Notes: generated by a model not told the origin, from the letters alone. Positions 1 through 8,865 are shown, counted from the first letter of the stretch. The stretch: 64,000 bases of DNA from Ornithinimicrobium sufpigmenti (GCF_004322775.1 NZ_CP036403.1:1364001-1428000), one strand, 5' to 3'. Made by a program: numbers and translations.

Positions 1-186
1 AACGGTTCCCCGGCCCCCCAGCAGGCCGCGCAGCAGCAGGAGCCGGCCCGGCAGGCCGCTCCCCAGCAGCCCCAGCAGGCCCCGGCCCAGCAGGCCGCGC
101 CGCAGCGTCCCCCGGTCCAGCAGCCGCCGCGCCAGGTGACCTTCGAGGACAACGACGACCTGGACGTGCCCGACTTCCTCAAGTAG
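1..186 (+). CDS. ftsZ: Cell division protein FtsZ, C-terminal end (5' end outside window)
   Basis: Only the last 61 codons are present, open to the left edge and ending in TAG at 184-186. The visible part is a low-complexity Gln/Pro/Ala linker followed by a terminal peptide ending DDLDVPDFLK. That peptide matches the conserved C-terminal tail of actinobacterial FtsZ, which binds SepF and other Z-ring partners. The catalytic GTPase domain lies upstream of the window. The presence of pgeF, yggS, sepF, yggT and divIVA further downstream supports the call, because that order normally follows ftsZ in actinobacteria. Here about 8.7 kb of pilus genes lie between ftsZ and pgeF. Confidence 0.9.
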   Translation, partial: NGSPAPQQAAQQQEPARQAAPQQPQQAPAQQAAPQRPPVQQPPRQVTFEDNDDLDVPDFLK

Positions 187-214
187 GAGCTCCAGCGGGA
201 TCCCGACGTCCGAG

Positions 215-250
215 GACCGGGTGGGCCAGGTGGCCCGCCCGGTCTTTCTG
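215..250 (+). terminator. Terminator after ftsZ
   Basis: Positions 215-227 pair with 232-244 (13 bp, one G-T wobble) around a 4-nt loop, followed by TTTCT. It lies 29 bp after the ftsZ stop and probably separates division-gene transcription from the pilus operon. Confidence 0.75.
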
Positions 251-622
251 CGTCGCGTGCGAAGGTCGCCGTAGTTCCTACGGCTGCGTTTCACGCTTCA
301 CCAGGACGGCGCGCCGGTGTGACACTGCTCACACTCGCAGATCCGGGGAATGGATGACCCGAGGCCCTGACCTGCACGTTCGCAGGGTCAAGGGAGGGTA
401 AAGGAACCCTCGCAGGTCGCTCTCGACGTCGCGAGGGTTACTCGGCGGTCACCGGCCCTTGCTTTCATCCGTCCAGGTAGTGCACAGTGTGCCTGACCGA
501 CAGCGACCAAGGATGGTGCTGAAGGTCAGGTCGACACCCCTTGCCGGCCTTTCGTCGCTCCAGGAGAAGAGCTCTTGGAGTGCTTCTGACGGCCTTTTGG
601 CCACGTCCCACTGGAGAATGTC
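251..622 (+). promoter_or_regulatory. Non-coding leader region of the pilus operon, with an inverted repeat
   Basis: This stretch of about 370 bp between the ftsZ terminator and flp holds no convincing gene; the reading frames here lack a ribosome site and family resemblance. A 9-bp perfect inverted repeat, AACCCTCGC at 405-413 and GCGAGGGTT at 431-439, is separated by 17 nt. A smaller hairpin lies near 271-287. The flp ribosome site GGAG is at 613-616. No -35/-10 pair could be assigned with confidence. The region probably contains the pilus operon promoter and a regulator site or structured 5' leader; that is inference. Confidence 0.4.
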
Positions 623-841
623 ATGCTGTTCATTTCGCACGCCCTCATCACCCTGCGCGACAAGCTCGTGGCCGCCGACAAGGAGCGCGGTGCGACCGCG
701 GTCGAGTACGGCATCATGGTCGCCGCTATCGCGGCGCTCATCATCGGCGTTGTTTTCACCCTTGGTGGGGACCTCCGCGACATGTTCGACGGAATCAACC
801 TGACGCCCGGCACCGGTGGTGGCGGCGGCGACGCAGGCTGA
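623..841 (+). CDS. flp: Flp/Fap-type pilin
   Basis: This 72-residue protein is the probable major subunit of a Tad (tight adherence) type IVc pilus. After a short basic leader it has the Flp processing signature, RG followed by ATAVEY: the G-x4-E-Y site cut by a prepilin peptidase. One hydrophobic helix follows (about residues 32-48). The mature C-terminus is short and ends in a glycine-rich tail (TPGTGGGGGDAG). The start at 623 is preceded by GGAG at 613-616. Its position as first gene ahead of tadE, tadG-like, cpaB, tadZ, cpaF, tadB and tadC is typical of tad loci. No prepilin peptidase gene lies in the window. Confidence 0.9.
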   Translation: MLFISHALITLRDKLVAADKERGATAVEYGIMVAAIAALIIGVVFTLGGDLRDMFDGINLTPGTGGGGGDAG

Positions 842-918
842 CACGCAGTTGGGTCGGAGTCGGGCAATCTCCCGACTCCGGCCCGCCGTACGCAGGTGCT
901 GACGAGCGAAGGCCTTGA

Positions 919-1305
919 ATGAGCGAGCAACGAGACCGAGGTGCTGCGGCGGTCGAATTCGCCCTCGTGGCACTGCTCCTGGTCACTCTTCTCGTGGGCA
1001 TCATGGAGTTCGGCCGGCTCTGGGCGATCCAGGGCAGCCTCGCCCAGGCCTCGCGTGACGCCGCACGTACCGCTGCGATCACCGACAGCGCTGACGCTGG
1101 CCGGGACAAGCTGGAGGACGTCTTCTGGCCGCTCGGTCCGATCGGCAGCGGTCTTGCCGGTCACACCCCCACGCAGTCCGGCACCCCCGGGCAGTCGGAC
1201 TGCCTGTGGAGCGTGCAGCCCAGCTACACCACCAGCAGCCTGACCGGATTCTTCGGCACCAGCTGGACGATCTCGGCGAAAGGCGCCATGCGATGCAACG
1301 GCTGA
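919..1305 (+). CDS. tadE: TadE-like pseudopilin
   Basis: This 128-residue protein begins with a short polar leader, then RGAAAVEFALV and a long hydrophobic helix (about residues 8-32). This is the TadE/TadF N-terminal signature, with a G|AAAVEF prepilin-like site. TadE proteins are minor pseudopilins processed by the same peptidase as Flp and are needed for pilus assembly. The C-terminal part is predicted outside the membrane and contains two cysteines (in SDCLW and near the C-terminus, MRCNG) that could form a disulfide. It lies 77 bp after flp and overlaps the next gene by 13 bp, implying one transcript. Confidence 0.85.
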   Translation: MSEQRDRGAAAVEFALVALLLVTLLVGIMEFGRLWAIQGSLAQASRDAARTAAITDSADAGRDKLEDVFWPLGPIGSGLAGHTPTQSGTPGQSDCLWSVQPSYTTSSLTGFFGTSWTISAKGAMRCNG

Positions 1306-2294
1306 GCCGGCTCCTTCGTGACCAGCCAGAACGTGGGGCTTCGGCCGTCATCGTGGCGATCGTCATGCTCGTGCTCATCGGCTTCGCCGGGCTCGGCGTC
1401 GACGTCACCTCTGCCTACGCCAGGTCGCAGGAGGTCCAGAACGCTGCGGATGCCGCTGCGCTCGCCGCGGCCCAGGAATGTGCGCAGGGGGACCTCGACT
1501 GCTCGGTCGGTGCGCCTCCGCTCGTGCGAGCGATGGCCGAGCGGTTGGCTGGGGAGAATGTCCGCACCCCCGTCGAGGACGTCGTCGTGGACCCGGACGG
1601 CAACCAGGTGACGGTGAGGGTGACGGCTCAGCACGAGAACTTCTTCGCAGGCGCCTTCGGAGTCGAAACGTTCACCGTCGTCCGGGCAGCAACAGCGCAG
1701 TGGGAGGCACCGCAGGCCGGGCCGGCCATGCTGCCGCTGACGGTCTCTGGATGCAACTTCTACGACTCGGCGGGGGCTCCGGTGCTGAACCAGAACGTCC
1801 AGGTGTGGTTGCCCAAGGGCAAGGACCTGTTCACCACCATCGACTGCGGGGTCCTGAACTATCCACCTGGCGGTTTTGGATGGCTCGTCCATACCGACTG
1901 CCAGGCCAACATCAACGTCGGGGCAGAGGTCCTCGGGGACAATGGTGCCAACCGGCCCGAAGGCTGTGTGGCTGAGGCGCTCAAGATCAACGATGTGTTC
2001 CTGCTCCCGATCTTCGGGTCCTACCGTGGGCAGGGCAGCAATGCCTGGTACACAATCGAAAGGTTCGCCGCCCTGCAACTCTTGGGCTACCACTTCTCGG
2101 AGGGCGGGCCGACGGTTCAGGACGGCGTCAAGTGTCCAGGCAGTGCGCCCAAGAAGAGCGACTATCGAGACTCATGCCTCAACGTCCGCTTCGTGGAATG
2201 GGTGGATATCGGCGATGACTATACGGGGGACGATGCAGAAAGCGAGACATCGATCGTCCGTCTGATCGATCCCGATCATGAGAACAGTAACTAA
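1293..2294 (+). CDS. TadG-like pilus assembly protein with Flp-pilus N-terminal domain
   Basis: The protein has 333 residues from the ATG at 1293. A longer frame opens at 1206, but its first 29 residues lie inside tadE and have no family character. Residues about 1-70 carry RGASAVIVAIVMLVLIG followed by DVTSAYARSQEVQNAADAAA, the hallmark of the Flp-pilus TadG-like N-terminal domain. The rest is a predicted extracytoplasmic region with about nine cysteines and no recognised domain. TadG-type proteins are thought to anchor or nucleate the pilus at the envelope. The start overlaps the end of tadE, so translational coupling is likely. Confidence 0.8.
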   Translation: MQRLSRLLRDQPERGASAVIVAIVMLVLIGFAGLGVDVTSAYARSQEVQNAADAAALAAAQECAQGDLDCSVGAPPLVRAMAERLAGENVRTPVEDVVVDPDGNQVTVRVTAQHENFFAGAFGVETFTVVRAATAQWEAPQAGPAMLPLTVSGCNFYDSAGAPVLNQNVQVWLPKGKDLFTTIDCGVLNYPPGGFGWLVHTDCQANINVGAEVLGDNGANRPEGCVAEALKINDVFLLPIFGSYRGQGSNAWYTIERFAALQLLGYHFSEGGPTVQDGVKCPGSAPKKSDYRDSCLNVRFVEWVDIGDDYTGDDAESETSIVRLIDPDHENSN

Positions 2295-2333
2295 GTCGTC
2301 ACCTACGACGACAAAACTCTTGAGGAACTCTCC

Positions 2334-3197
2334 GTGATCAAGCGCGTTGTGGCCGCCGTTGCGGCCCTGCTCCTGGCGGCCGTCGGCATCATGCTCGTCG
2401 TCAACTACGCCAACCGGGCCGACGCTCGTGCGCTCGCCGGTCAGGAGACCGTCGACGTCCTGGTGGCGAACGACCAGATCGTCCAGGGGACGCCGGCGCC
2501 AGAGGCATCGGCCGCGTTGGAGGTGCGCCAGGTCCCGCGCGCCTATGTCATGCAGGGCGCCGTGGGCGCGGTCGAGGACCTGGAGGACCGCGTCGCGGCC
2601 CTGCAGATCCTGCCGGACCAGCAGATCACCAGCGCCATGTTCGTCTCCCCCGACGAGCTGCGTCGCCAGGGTGCCTTCGTCCTGCCGGAAGAGGCCGAAG
2701 ACCTGCACCAGCTGACCATCAACATCACCAACCCCCGGGCGCTCGGCGGCAGCATCGCCGCAGGCGACCTGGTCGGCGTCTTCGGCACCTTCGAGGCGAA
2801 GCCCCCCGCTGGCTGGTCGATCGACGCCGACGGCGCCCTGGTCTGGGACGACGACCAGGCCCGCGCCGGCGCCGGTGGCCCTGACGGCGAGGACGGGGCG
2901 GAGAGCGCGGAGTCCTCCGACGACTCGATCACCGTCACCGACCTGCTGCTGGACAAGGTCCTGGTGGTCCGGGTCGAGGGCGGTCACCTCCCGACCGCGG
3001 GCGAGGAGCAGGACGGCGCAGCGGCGGACACCGTCCACGTCACCCTTGCCCTGGACCCGCAGGACGCTGCCCGGGTGATCTTCAGCATGGAGACCGGCAG
3101 CCTCTGGCTCACCCTGGCCCCCATGGACGCCGACGACGCGGAGGTCCGTGCCGTGGTACCCGCTATGCCCACCCGCGTCGAGGGACTACTCGAATGA
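2334..3197 (+). CDS. cpaB: Flp pilus assembly protein CpaB/RcpC
   Basis: This 287-residue protein has an N-terminal membrane helix (residues 4-25) and then a SAF-type domain (about 40-105) containing VDVLVANDQIVQGTP, followed by an RcpC/CpaB domain. In diderms CpaB helps build or stabilise the outer-membrane secretin. In monoderm actinobacteria the family persists without a secretin, and its role in the cell wall is unclear. The GTG start at 2334 has GAGGA 7 nt upstream. The stop overlaps the ATG of tadZ (ATGA). An acidic Gly/Ala-rich insertion at about residues 175-195 looks like a flexible linker. Confidence 0.85.
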   Translation: MIKRVVAAVAALLLAAVGIMLVVNYANRADARALAGQETVDVLVANDQIVQGTPAPEASAALEVRQVPRAYVMQGAVGAVEDLEDRVAALQILPDQQITSAMFVSPDELRRQGAFVLPEEAEDLHQLTINITNPRALGGSIAAGDLVGVFGTFEAKPPAGWSIDADGALVWDDDQARAGAGGPDGEDGAESAESSDDSITVTDLLLDKVLVVRVEGGHLPTAGEEQDGAAADTVHVTLALDPQDAARVIFSMETGSLWLTLAPMDADDAEVRAVVPAMPTRVEGLLE

Positions 3198-4384
3198 GCG
3201 CCGTCATCCTGGCCACCGGCTCCCGCCACCTCGCGCGCACCATCCGACTGGCAGGCGGCGACGAGGACCTCATGGTCATCGCCCCCGACCAGGTCCCCGC
3301 CGGTGCCGCGCAGCTGCTGGCTCTGGCGGAGGAGCCCGAGTCGGTCCGCACCGTCATCCTGGACGGCGCCGGCGACGCGGAGACGGAGGAGCGCGCCCTT
3401 CAGATGGCGTCGCGGATGGAGCAGTCCTACCCCCACGTCAGCGTCGTCCTGGTCACCTCTCGGGGCGAGGAGATCGCCCTGCGTGCGCTGCGTAGCGGTG
3501 TGCGGGACGTCCTGGCCCCGGACGCTGCCGTGGAGGACGTGCGGTGGGCCGTGCGACGCACGATGGAGTCGGCCGGTGCGCTCGGTGGGCGGCCGGCACA
3601 GGCCGAGCCGTTCACCGGGCGGGTCATCACGGTGGCCTCCCCCAAGGGTGGTGTCGGCAAGACGACGATCGCGACCAACCTGGCCGTCGCCCTGGCGCAG
3701 CACTCCCCGACCGGGACGGTGCTGGTCGACCTCGACGTCCAGTTCGGCGACGTGGCCGCCGCGCTCAGCCTGGACCCGACGTACACACTGGTCGACGTGC
3801 TGACCGGTCCGGTCGCCAGCGACGCCATCGCGCTCAAGACCTTGTTGACCAAGCACGAGTCCGGCCTGCACGTCGTCCCGGGTGTCCGCAACCCGGCCGA
3901 CGCCGACCAGATCGGCACGGCTGCCCTGTCCCGGCTGCTGGAGACGCTCAAGCAGGAGTTCCGCTACGTCATCATCGACACCGCGCCCGGTCTGACCGAC
4001 CAGACGCTCGCTGCGCTGGACCATGCCACCGACCTCGTCCTGGTCTCCGGGCTGGACGTGCCGAGCGTGCGGGGGATGCGCAAGGAGCTGGAGGTCCTCG
4101 AGGAGCTGGACCTGGAGCCGTTGCGTATCCAGGTGCTGCTCAACATGGTCGAGAAGGGTGGCGGGCTCAGCGTCTCCGACGTGGCCGCCACTCTGGCCCG
4201 CAGGGTCGATGTCGTGCTGCCCCGCAGCCCGAAGGTGCTGCGCTCCACCAACGCCGGGGAGCCGATCGTCCTGAGCCAGCCCCGCGACTCAGTCAGCAAG
4301 GACCTCACCGCACTGGCTTCCACCTTCGCTCCACTGAGCTCAGGCAGCCGCGGTGGCCGACACCGGGGACTGATGGCGCGATGA
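3194..4384 (+). CDS. tadZ: TadZ/CpaE-type pilus localisation ATPase
   Basis: This 396-residue protein combines an N-terminal receiver-like domain (residues 1-125) with a MinD/ParA-type ATPase. The deviant Walker A motif is PKGGVGKTT (lysines 151 and 156), followed by VDLDVQFGD and a Walker B-like VIIDTAPG. The receiver-like part retains a VILDGAG segment, so phosphorylation is possible but not established. TadZ/CpaE proteins mark the polar site where Tad machinery assembles. That fits the DivIVA-like gene at the end of the same operon. It overlaps cpaB and cpaF by 4 bp each (ATGA), indicating tight translational coupling. Confidence 0.88.
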   Translation: MSAVILATGSRHLARTIRLAGGDEDLMVIAPDQVPAGAAQLLALAEEPESVRTVILDGAGDAETEERALQMASRMEQSYPHVSVVLVTSRGEEIALRALRSGVRDVLAPDAAVEDVRWAVRRTMESAGALGGRPAQAEPFTGRVITVASPKGGVGKTTIATNLAVALAQHSPTGTVLVDLDVQFGDVAAALSLDPTYTLVDVLTGPVASDAIALKTLLTKHESGLHVVPGVRNPADADQIGTAALSRLLETLKQEFRYVIIDTAPGLTDQTLAALDHATDLVLVSGLDVPSVRGMRKELEVLEELDLEPLRIQVLLNMVEKGGGLSVSDVAATLARRVDVVLPRSPKVLRSTNAGEPIVLSQPRDSVSKDLTALASTFAPLSSGSRGGRHRGLMAR

Positions 4385-5922
4385 GCCTCAGCGAACGCCT
4401 GCGCCGCGCCCAGAGCGCCGCTCCCGACCACGGCAGACTGGCCCGGGATGTCCCCCCACCCACGACGCTGCCGATGAGCGAGGCAGTCACCTCGACGCCG
4501 CCGGAGGCTGAGCACCCGGGGCAGGCCGTGACCGGCTCTGGTCTCCCGGAGCCGGCCCGCCCCGGTGATTCGCCGACTACCGACCCGACGGCCGCCGGAG
4601 CCCCGAGCCTCGCCGCGCAGCGGCCCCGGCAGTCAGATGCCCTGGCGGGTCTCAAGGCCGAGGCCCGTGACCAGCTCTTCCAGCGGCTCGGCAACCGGCT
4701 CACCGACTCCTCCATGGGCGAGCAGGCACTGCGCGACCTGGTCCTGCGGGAGATGACCGCCCTGGTCAACGCGAGCAGCGTGCCGCTGCGGGCAGACGAG
4801 CGCCGTCGGCTGATCGCCGAGATCTCCGACGACGTCCTGGGCTACGGCCCGCTGCAGAAGCTGCTGGACGACGACTCGGTCACCGAGATCATGGTCAACG
4901 GCCACGACAACGTCTACGTCGAGCAAGCGGGCCGGCTCCAGCGCGCCGACGTGCAGTTCTCCTCCGACGAGCACCTGCGGCGCATCATCGAGCGCATCGT
5001 GGGCCGGGTCGGGCGGCGGATCGACGAGTCCTCGCCGATGGTGGACGCCCGGCTCGAGGACGGCTCCCGCGTCAACGCGGTGATCCCGCCGCTCGCCTTC
5101 TCCGGCTCGACGCTGACCATCCGCAAGTTCGGCAAGGTCCCGCTGCGGGCGGACGACCTCGTCGCGCGCGGCAGCCTCTCGACCCGGATGGTCCAGCTGC
5201 TGCACGGCTGCGTCGAGGCCAAGCTCAACATCCTGGTCGCCGGGGGCACCGGCACGGGCAAGACGACGATGCTCAACGTGCTCTCCTCCTTCATCCCCAA
5301 CACCGAGCGCATCGTGACCATCGAGGACGCCGTCGAGCTGCAGCTGCAGCAGGACCACGTCGTGCGCCTGGAGAGCCGGCCGCCCAACATCGAGGGCACC
5401 GGTGCGGTCACCATCCGCGACCTGGTCCGCAACTCGCTGCGCATGCGCCCGGACCGCATCATCGTGGGCGAGGTCCGCGGCGGGGAGAGCCTGGACATGC
5501 TGCAGGCCATGAACACCGGGCACGACGGCTCGTTGTCCACCCTGCACGCCAACACTCCCCGCGACGCGGTCGCGCGCCTGGAGACCATGGTGCTCATGGC
5601 CGGCATGGACCTGCCGCTGCGGGCCATCCGGGAGCAGATCGCCTCCGCCGTGGACGTCATCGTGCACCTGACCCGGCTGAGGGACGGCACCCGCCGGGTC
5701 ACCCACATCACCGAGGTGCAGGGCATGGAGGGTGACATCGTCACCCTGCAGGACGCCTTCGTCTTCGACTACGCCGCCGGGGTGGACGCCAACGGCAGGT
5801 TCCTCGGACAGGCGATCCCCACGGGGGTACGTCCCGCCTTCACCGACCGCTTCGCCGAGCAGGGGGTCGAGCTGCCGCCCGGCATCTTCGAGGACTCCTT
5901 CATCGGCCGGGGCCGACGGTGA
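4381..5922 (+). CDS. cpaF: Tad pilus secretion ATPase CpaF/TadA
   Basis: The 513-residue protein starts at the ATG at 4381 that overlaps the tadZ stop; the longer upstream frame is a shadow of tadZ. An approximately 90-residue Pro-rich variable N-terminus is followed by the secretion ATPase core. It contains VTEIMVNGHDNVYVE, Walker A GGTGTGKTT (residues 288-296, Lys294), the Asp box TIEDAVELQ, RNSLRMRPDRIIVGEVRG (Walker B), and the His box MNTGHDGSLSTLHAN. The hexameric ATPase powers pilin extraction and assembly with the TadB/TadC membrane platform. The gene lies immediately upstream of tadB and tadC. Confidence 0.93.
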   Translation: MSLSERLRRAQSAAPDHGRLARDVPPPTTLPMSEAVTSTPPEAEHPGQAVTGSGLPEPARPGDSPTTDPTAAGAPSLAAQRPRQSDALAGLKAEARDQLFQRLGNRLTDSSMGEQALRDLVLREMTALVNASSVPLRADERRRLIAEISDDVLGYGPLQKLLDDDSVTEIMVNGHDNVYVEQAGRLQRADVQFSSDEHLRRIIERIVGRVGRRIDESSPMVDARLEDGSRVNAVIPPLAFSGSTLTIRKFGKVPLRADDLVARGSLSTRMVQLLHGCVEAKLNILVAGGTGTGKTTMLNVLSSFIPNTERIVTIEDAVELQLQQDHVVRLESRPPNIEGTGAVTIRDLVRNSLRMRPDRIIVGEVRGGESLDMLQAMNTGHDGSLSTLHANTPRDAVARLETMVLMAGMDLPLRAIREQIASAVDVIVHLTRLRDGTRRVTHITEVQGMEGDIVTLQDAFVFDYAAGVDANGRFLGQAIPTGVRPAFTDRFAEQGVELPPGIFEDSFIGRGRR

Positions 5923-5946
5923 GGAGCCACCGGTGAGAGGTCGACC

Positions 5947-6882
5947 ATGAGCCTGGGCCTGCTGACGGTCGGGGTGGTGCTTCTCGCAGCGTCCGCGTGC
6001 GTGCTGGCGACGCTGCTGCTCGTCCCCAGCCGCTCCCTGCCGTACGACCGGCGTCGCTACGGCGTGGAGGACACCTCGCTGGTCACCCGGGTCGCGGGAG
6101 CAGCCACCGGCCGGATCGGGCAGCTGGTGGACCGCAGCGGGCGCGGCCGTCGATGGTCGAACGCCCTGGACCTGGCGGGCATCAGGATGGACGTGGCCGA
6201 CTTCATCCTCGTCACCGGGGCGATGGCGCTCGCCGCCTTCGCCGTCGGCGCGGTGCTGGAGGGGCTGGTGTTGGCGCTGCTCCTGGCGTTCATGACGGGC
6301 ATCGGCGTGCTGGCCTGGGTCCACGTGCGGGCCGACCGGCGCCGCGCCCGGTTCGCCGACCAGATCGACGACATCGTCACCCTGCTGGCCAGCAACATGC
6401 GGGCCGGGCACTCCATGCAGCAGGCGCTCAGCTACGTCGCCCGGGAGGTCGACGAGCCGGCGGCCGGGGAGCTGGCCCGGGTCGTCAACCAGGCGAGGGT
6501 CGGGCGGGACGTCACCCTGGCGCTGACCGAGACCGCCGAGCGGATGGGTAGTGACGACTTCCACTGGATCGGCCAGGCCATCACGATCCACCGGCAGGTC
6601 GGCGGCAACCTGGCCGAGGTGCTCGACACCGTGGGCGAGACCGTCCGCGAGCGCGGTCAGATCCGGCGTCAGGTCAAGTCCCTGGCCGCCGAGGGCAAGC
6701 TGTCCGCGATCATCCTCATGGCGCTCCCCTTCGGCATGGCAGGCATGCTCGCGATCGTCAACCCCGAGTACATCGGCGTCCTGCTGGAGTCTCCCCTCGG
6801 CTGGGCGATGATCGCCGGGGGGTTCGTCATGCTCACCCTTGGCGGCCTGTGGCTGCGCAAGGTGATCGAGGTGAAGTTCTGA
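5947..6882 (+). CDS. tadB: Tad platform membrane protein TadB (type II secretion F-like)
   Basis: This 311-residue inner-membrane protein has N-terminal helices at about residues 5-25 and 80-115. Its cytoplasmic T2SF domain contains LLASNMRAGHSMQQAL, and a C-terminal helical pair ends at LGGLWLRKVIEVKF. TadB and TadC form the platform on which CpaF acts. It begins 24 bp after cpaF, and its stop overlaps the tadC start (TGATG at 6880-6884). Confidence 0.88.
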   Translation: MSLGLLTVGVVLLAASACVLATLLLVPSRSLPYDRRRYGVEDTSLVTRVAGAATGRIGQLVDRSGRGRRWSNALDLAGIRMDVADFILVTGAMALAAFAVGAVLEGLVLALLLAFMTGIGVLAWVHVRADRRRARFADQIDDIVTLLASNMRAGHSMQQALSYVAREVDEPAAGELARVVNQARVGRDVTLALTETAERMGSDDFHWIGQAITIHRQVGGNLAEVLDTVGETVRERGQIRRQVKSLAAEGKLSAIILMALPFGMAGMLAIVNPEYIGVLLESPLGWAMIAGGFVMLTLGGLWLRKVIEVKF

Positions 6883-7778
6883 TGGACGGCCGGACCCTCA
6901 TGCTGCTGGGTGCGGCGCTGGTCGGCGTCGCGCTCCTGTTCCTCGTCTTCGCCTTCTCCTCGGGCCCCGACGCCACCCGGCGCCGCGCCCTGGAGAACCT
7001 CGCCCGCGAGTCCCGTGCCGGGGCGACGGAGGACCCGTATGCCGCTCCCTCCGGCTGGCTCTACCGGACGGCCTACGCACTCACACCGATGGGCATGGTG
7101 AAGCGGATCGACCGGCTCCTCGGCGGCGCGGGCCGGCCGGCGCGGTGGCCGCTGCACCGCGTCCTCGTCACCAAGCTGGTCACCACCGCGGTCACCGCGG
7201 GCGTCTTCGTGCTCCTCCTCTCCGGCGGACCCACCCCCCGGATGGTGCTCTTCGCGGTCGGGACCACGACCGCCGTCTGGCTCCTGCCCGAGCTGCTGCT
7301 CTACAACACCGCGCAGAAGCGGCAGCAGGCCATCCAGGAGGCGCTGCCCGACACCCTCGACCAGCTGACGATCTCGGTCGAGGCCGGGCTGGGCTTCGAG
7401 GCCGCGATCACGCACGTCGCCCGCGGCAGCGAGGGGCCGCTCGCGGACGAGTTCGTCCGGACGCTGCAGGAGATCCAGGTCGGTGTCCCCCGGCGGGTGG
7501 CCTACAGGGGGTTGACCAGCCGGGTGCAGGTGGAGGATCTGCGCCGCTTCGTGCGGGCCATCATGCAGGGCGAGGAGCACGGCATCTCGATCGCCAGGGT
7601 CCTGTCCACCCAGGCGGCGGAGATGCGCGTCAAACGTCGCCAGCGCGCGGAGGAGAAGGCCATGCAGATCCCGGTCAAGGTGGTCTTCCCGCTCATCCTC
7701 TTCATCCTGCCCGCCCTCTTCATAGTGGTTATGGGGCCCGGCGTCATCAACATCCTGCAGGCCTTCTCCGGCCTCTGA
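6882..7778 (+). CDS. tadC: Tad platform membrane protein TadC (type II secretion F-like)
   Basis: The 298-residue protein is read from the ATG at 6882, which overlaps the tadB stop. It has an N-terminal helix (residues 5-25), a helical pair at about 90-135, then a T2SF domain with LPDTLDQLTISVEAGLGFEAA. It ends in a terminal helix with LFILPALFIVVMGPG. It is the second half of the TadB/TadC assembly platform. The next gene, a DivIVA-like coiled coil, begins 22 bp downstream with its own ribosome site and no terminator between, so it is probably in the same operon. Confidence 0.87.
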   Translation: MDGRTLMLLGAALVGVALLFLVFAFSSGPDATRRRALENLARESRAGATEDPYAAPSGWLYRTAYALTPMGMVKRIDRLLGGAGRPARWPLHRVLVTKLVTTAVTAGVFVLLLSGGPTPRMVLFAVGTTTAVWLLPELLLYNTAQKRQQAIQEALPDTLDQLTISVEAGLGFEAAITHVARGSEGPLADEFVRTLQEIQVGVPRRVAYRGLTSRVQVEDLRRFVRAIMQGEEHGISIARVLSTQAAEMRVKRRQRAEEKAMQIPVKVVFPLILFILPALFIVVMGPGVINILQAFSGL

Positions 7779-7800
7779 CGAAAGACAGGAGGAGCTAGAC

Positions 7801-8865
7801 ATGCCCCTGAACCCCGAGGACGTCGTCCGCAAGACGTTCACCACCGTCGTGCTGCGCCGCGGTTATGACGAGAAGGAGGTCGACACCTTCCTGGAGGAGG
7901 TCGTCGCCGAGCTGCGACACCTCCACGGACGGGTCGACGAGCTGACGGCCGAGGTTGCCACGCTGCGGGCGCGCGGCTCCTCCGACGTCGCCTCCGAGCG
8001 GGTCCAACGAGAGCAGCAGCAGGTGGACCTGGTCCGGGCTGAGCGGCGGGAGCTGGTCGCCGACATGGCACAGCTGCAGGCCAGGTTCGAGCAGACCACC
8101 CAGGAGGCCGACGCGGCCGAGCAGCGCAGGGAACGGGCCCAGCGCAAGGTCGCAGAGCTGGAGCAGCGCCAGGCCGAGCTGGACGAGCAGGTGCACCAGG
8201 AGCAGAAACAGCTGGAGGGGATGCACGCCGCACGCGAGGAGGTCCTGGCTGCCCAGGACAGGACGGCCGCCGAGTTGCGCACGCTGCGCGCCGCCGCCGA
8301 GATCCAGGCGGAGCCGCTCGGGCCGGTCGAGATCGAGCCGACCGGCAACCCCCAGCTCGACGACCTGGCAGTCATCACCGCCATCGCCCACCGGCTGCAC
8401 GCCGACCACGTCGAGCAGGGCCGGGCGCTCGCCGAGCGGCTGCGCACCACCGCCGAGCAAGAGGCAGTGAGCGTGCGCGAGGTCGCCCAGCGCGAGTGCG
8501 AGCAGCTGCGCACCTGCGCCGAGCAGGAGACGGCGACCCTGCGCGAGAGCACGCGGCGGCAGGGCGAGCAGCTGCTCTCCGACGCCAGCAGCGTGGCACG
8601 GAGCGAGCACGAGCGGCTCGTCCAGGAGGGGCAGCAGGCGCACGACCGACTCGTGGGGGAGGCGCAGGAGCGGCGCGCCGGCATCCTGGCCGACCTGCAG
8701 GTACGGCGGGAGCTGCTGGAGACCCGGATCGAGGCCCTGGAACGCAGCCAGCAGGACTACCGCGACCGGCTCCGGCTCCTGGTCCAGGACCAGCTTGCCG
8801 CGCTCGACGGCGACGGCTGGGCCGCGACCGCTGACCCGACCGGCAAGGACCTGGCGATACCCTGA
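7801..8865 (+). CDS. DivIVA-domain coiled-coil protein linked to the tad operon
   Basis: The 354-residue protein is preceded by AGGAGG-like bases at 7788-7795. Residues 1-40 are a DivIVA N-terminal membrane-binding domain (PEDVVRKTF, LRRGYDEKEVDTFLEEVV), closely similar to the start of the second DivIVA at 11484. About 300 residues of predicted coiled coil follow, rich in Glu, Gln, Arg and Ala. The last third shows 11-residue periodicity (for example EQLRTCAEQETATLRE and QQAHDRLVGEAQERR). DivIVA proteins bind negatively curved membrane at poles and septa and recruit partners. Its position behind tadC, and a TadZ polarity ATPase in the same operon, suggest that it positions the pilus machine; that is inference. 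Confidence 0.85.
   Translation: MPLNPEDVVRKTFTTVVLRRGYDEKEVDTFLEEVVAELRHLHGRVDELTAEVATLRARGSSDVASERVQREQQQVDLVRAERRELVADMAQLQARFEQTTQEADAAEQRRERAQRKVAELEQRQAELDEQVHQEQKQLEGMHAAREEVLAAQDRTAAELRTLRAAAEIQAEPLGPVEIEPTGNPQLDDLAVITAIAHRLHADHVEQGRALAERLRTTAEQEAVSVREVAQRECEQLRTCAEQETATLRESTRRQGEQLLSDASSVARSEHERLVQEGQQAHDRLVGEAQERRAGILADLQVRRELLETRIEALERSQQDYRDRLRLLVQDQLAALDGDGWAATADPTGKDLAIP

Noticed and set aside
449..973. 174-residue minus-strand frame upstream of flp
   Set aside because: Overlaps flp and tadE antisense, no ribosome site, atypical composition.
1206..1292. 29-residue N-terminal extension of the TadG-like protein
   Set aside because: Lies wholly inside tadE in another frame and has no signal or family character; ATG 1293 matches the usual distance to the hydrophobic segment.
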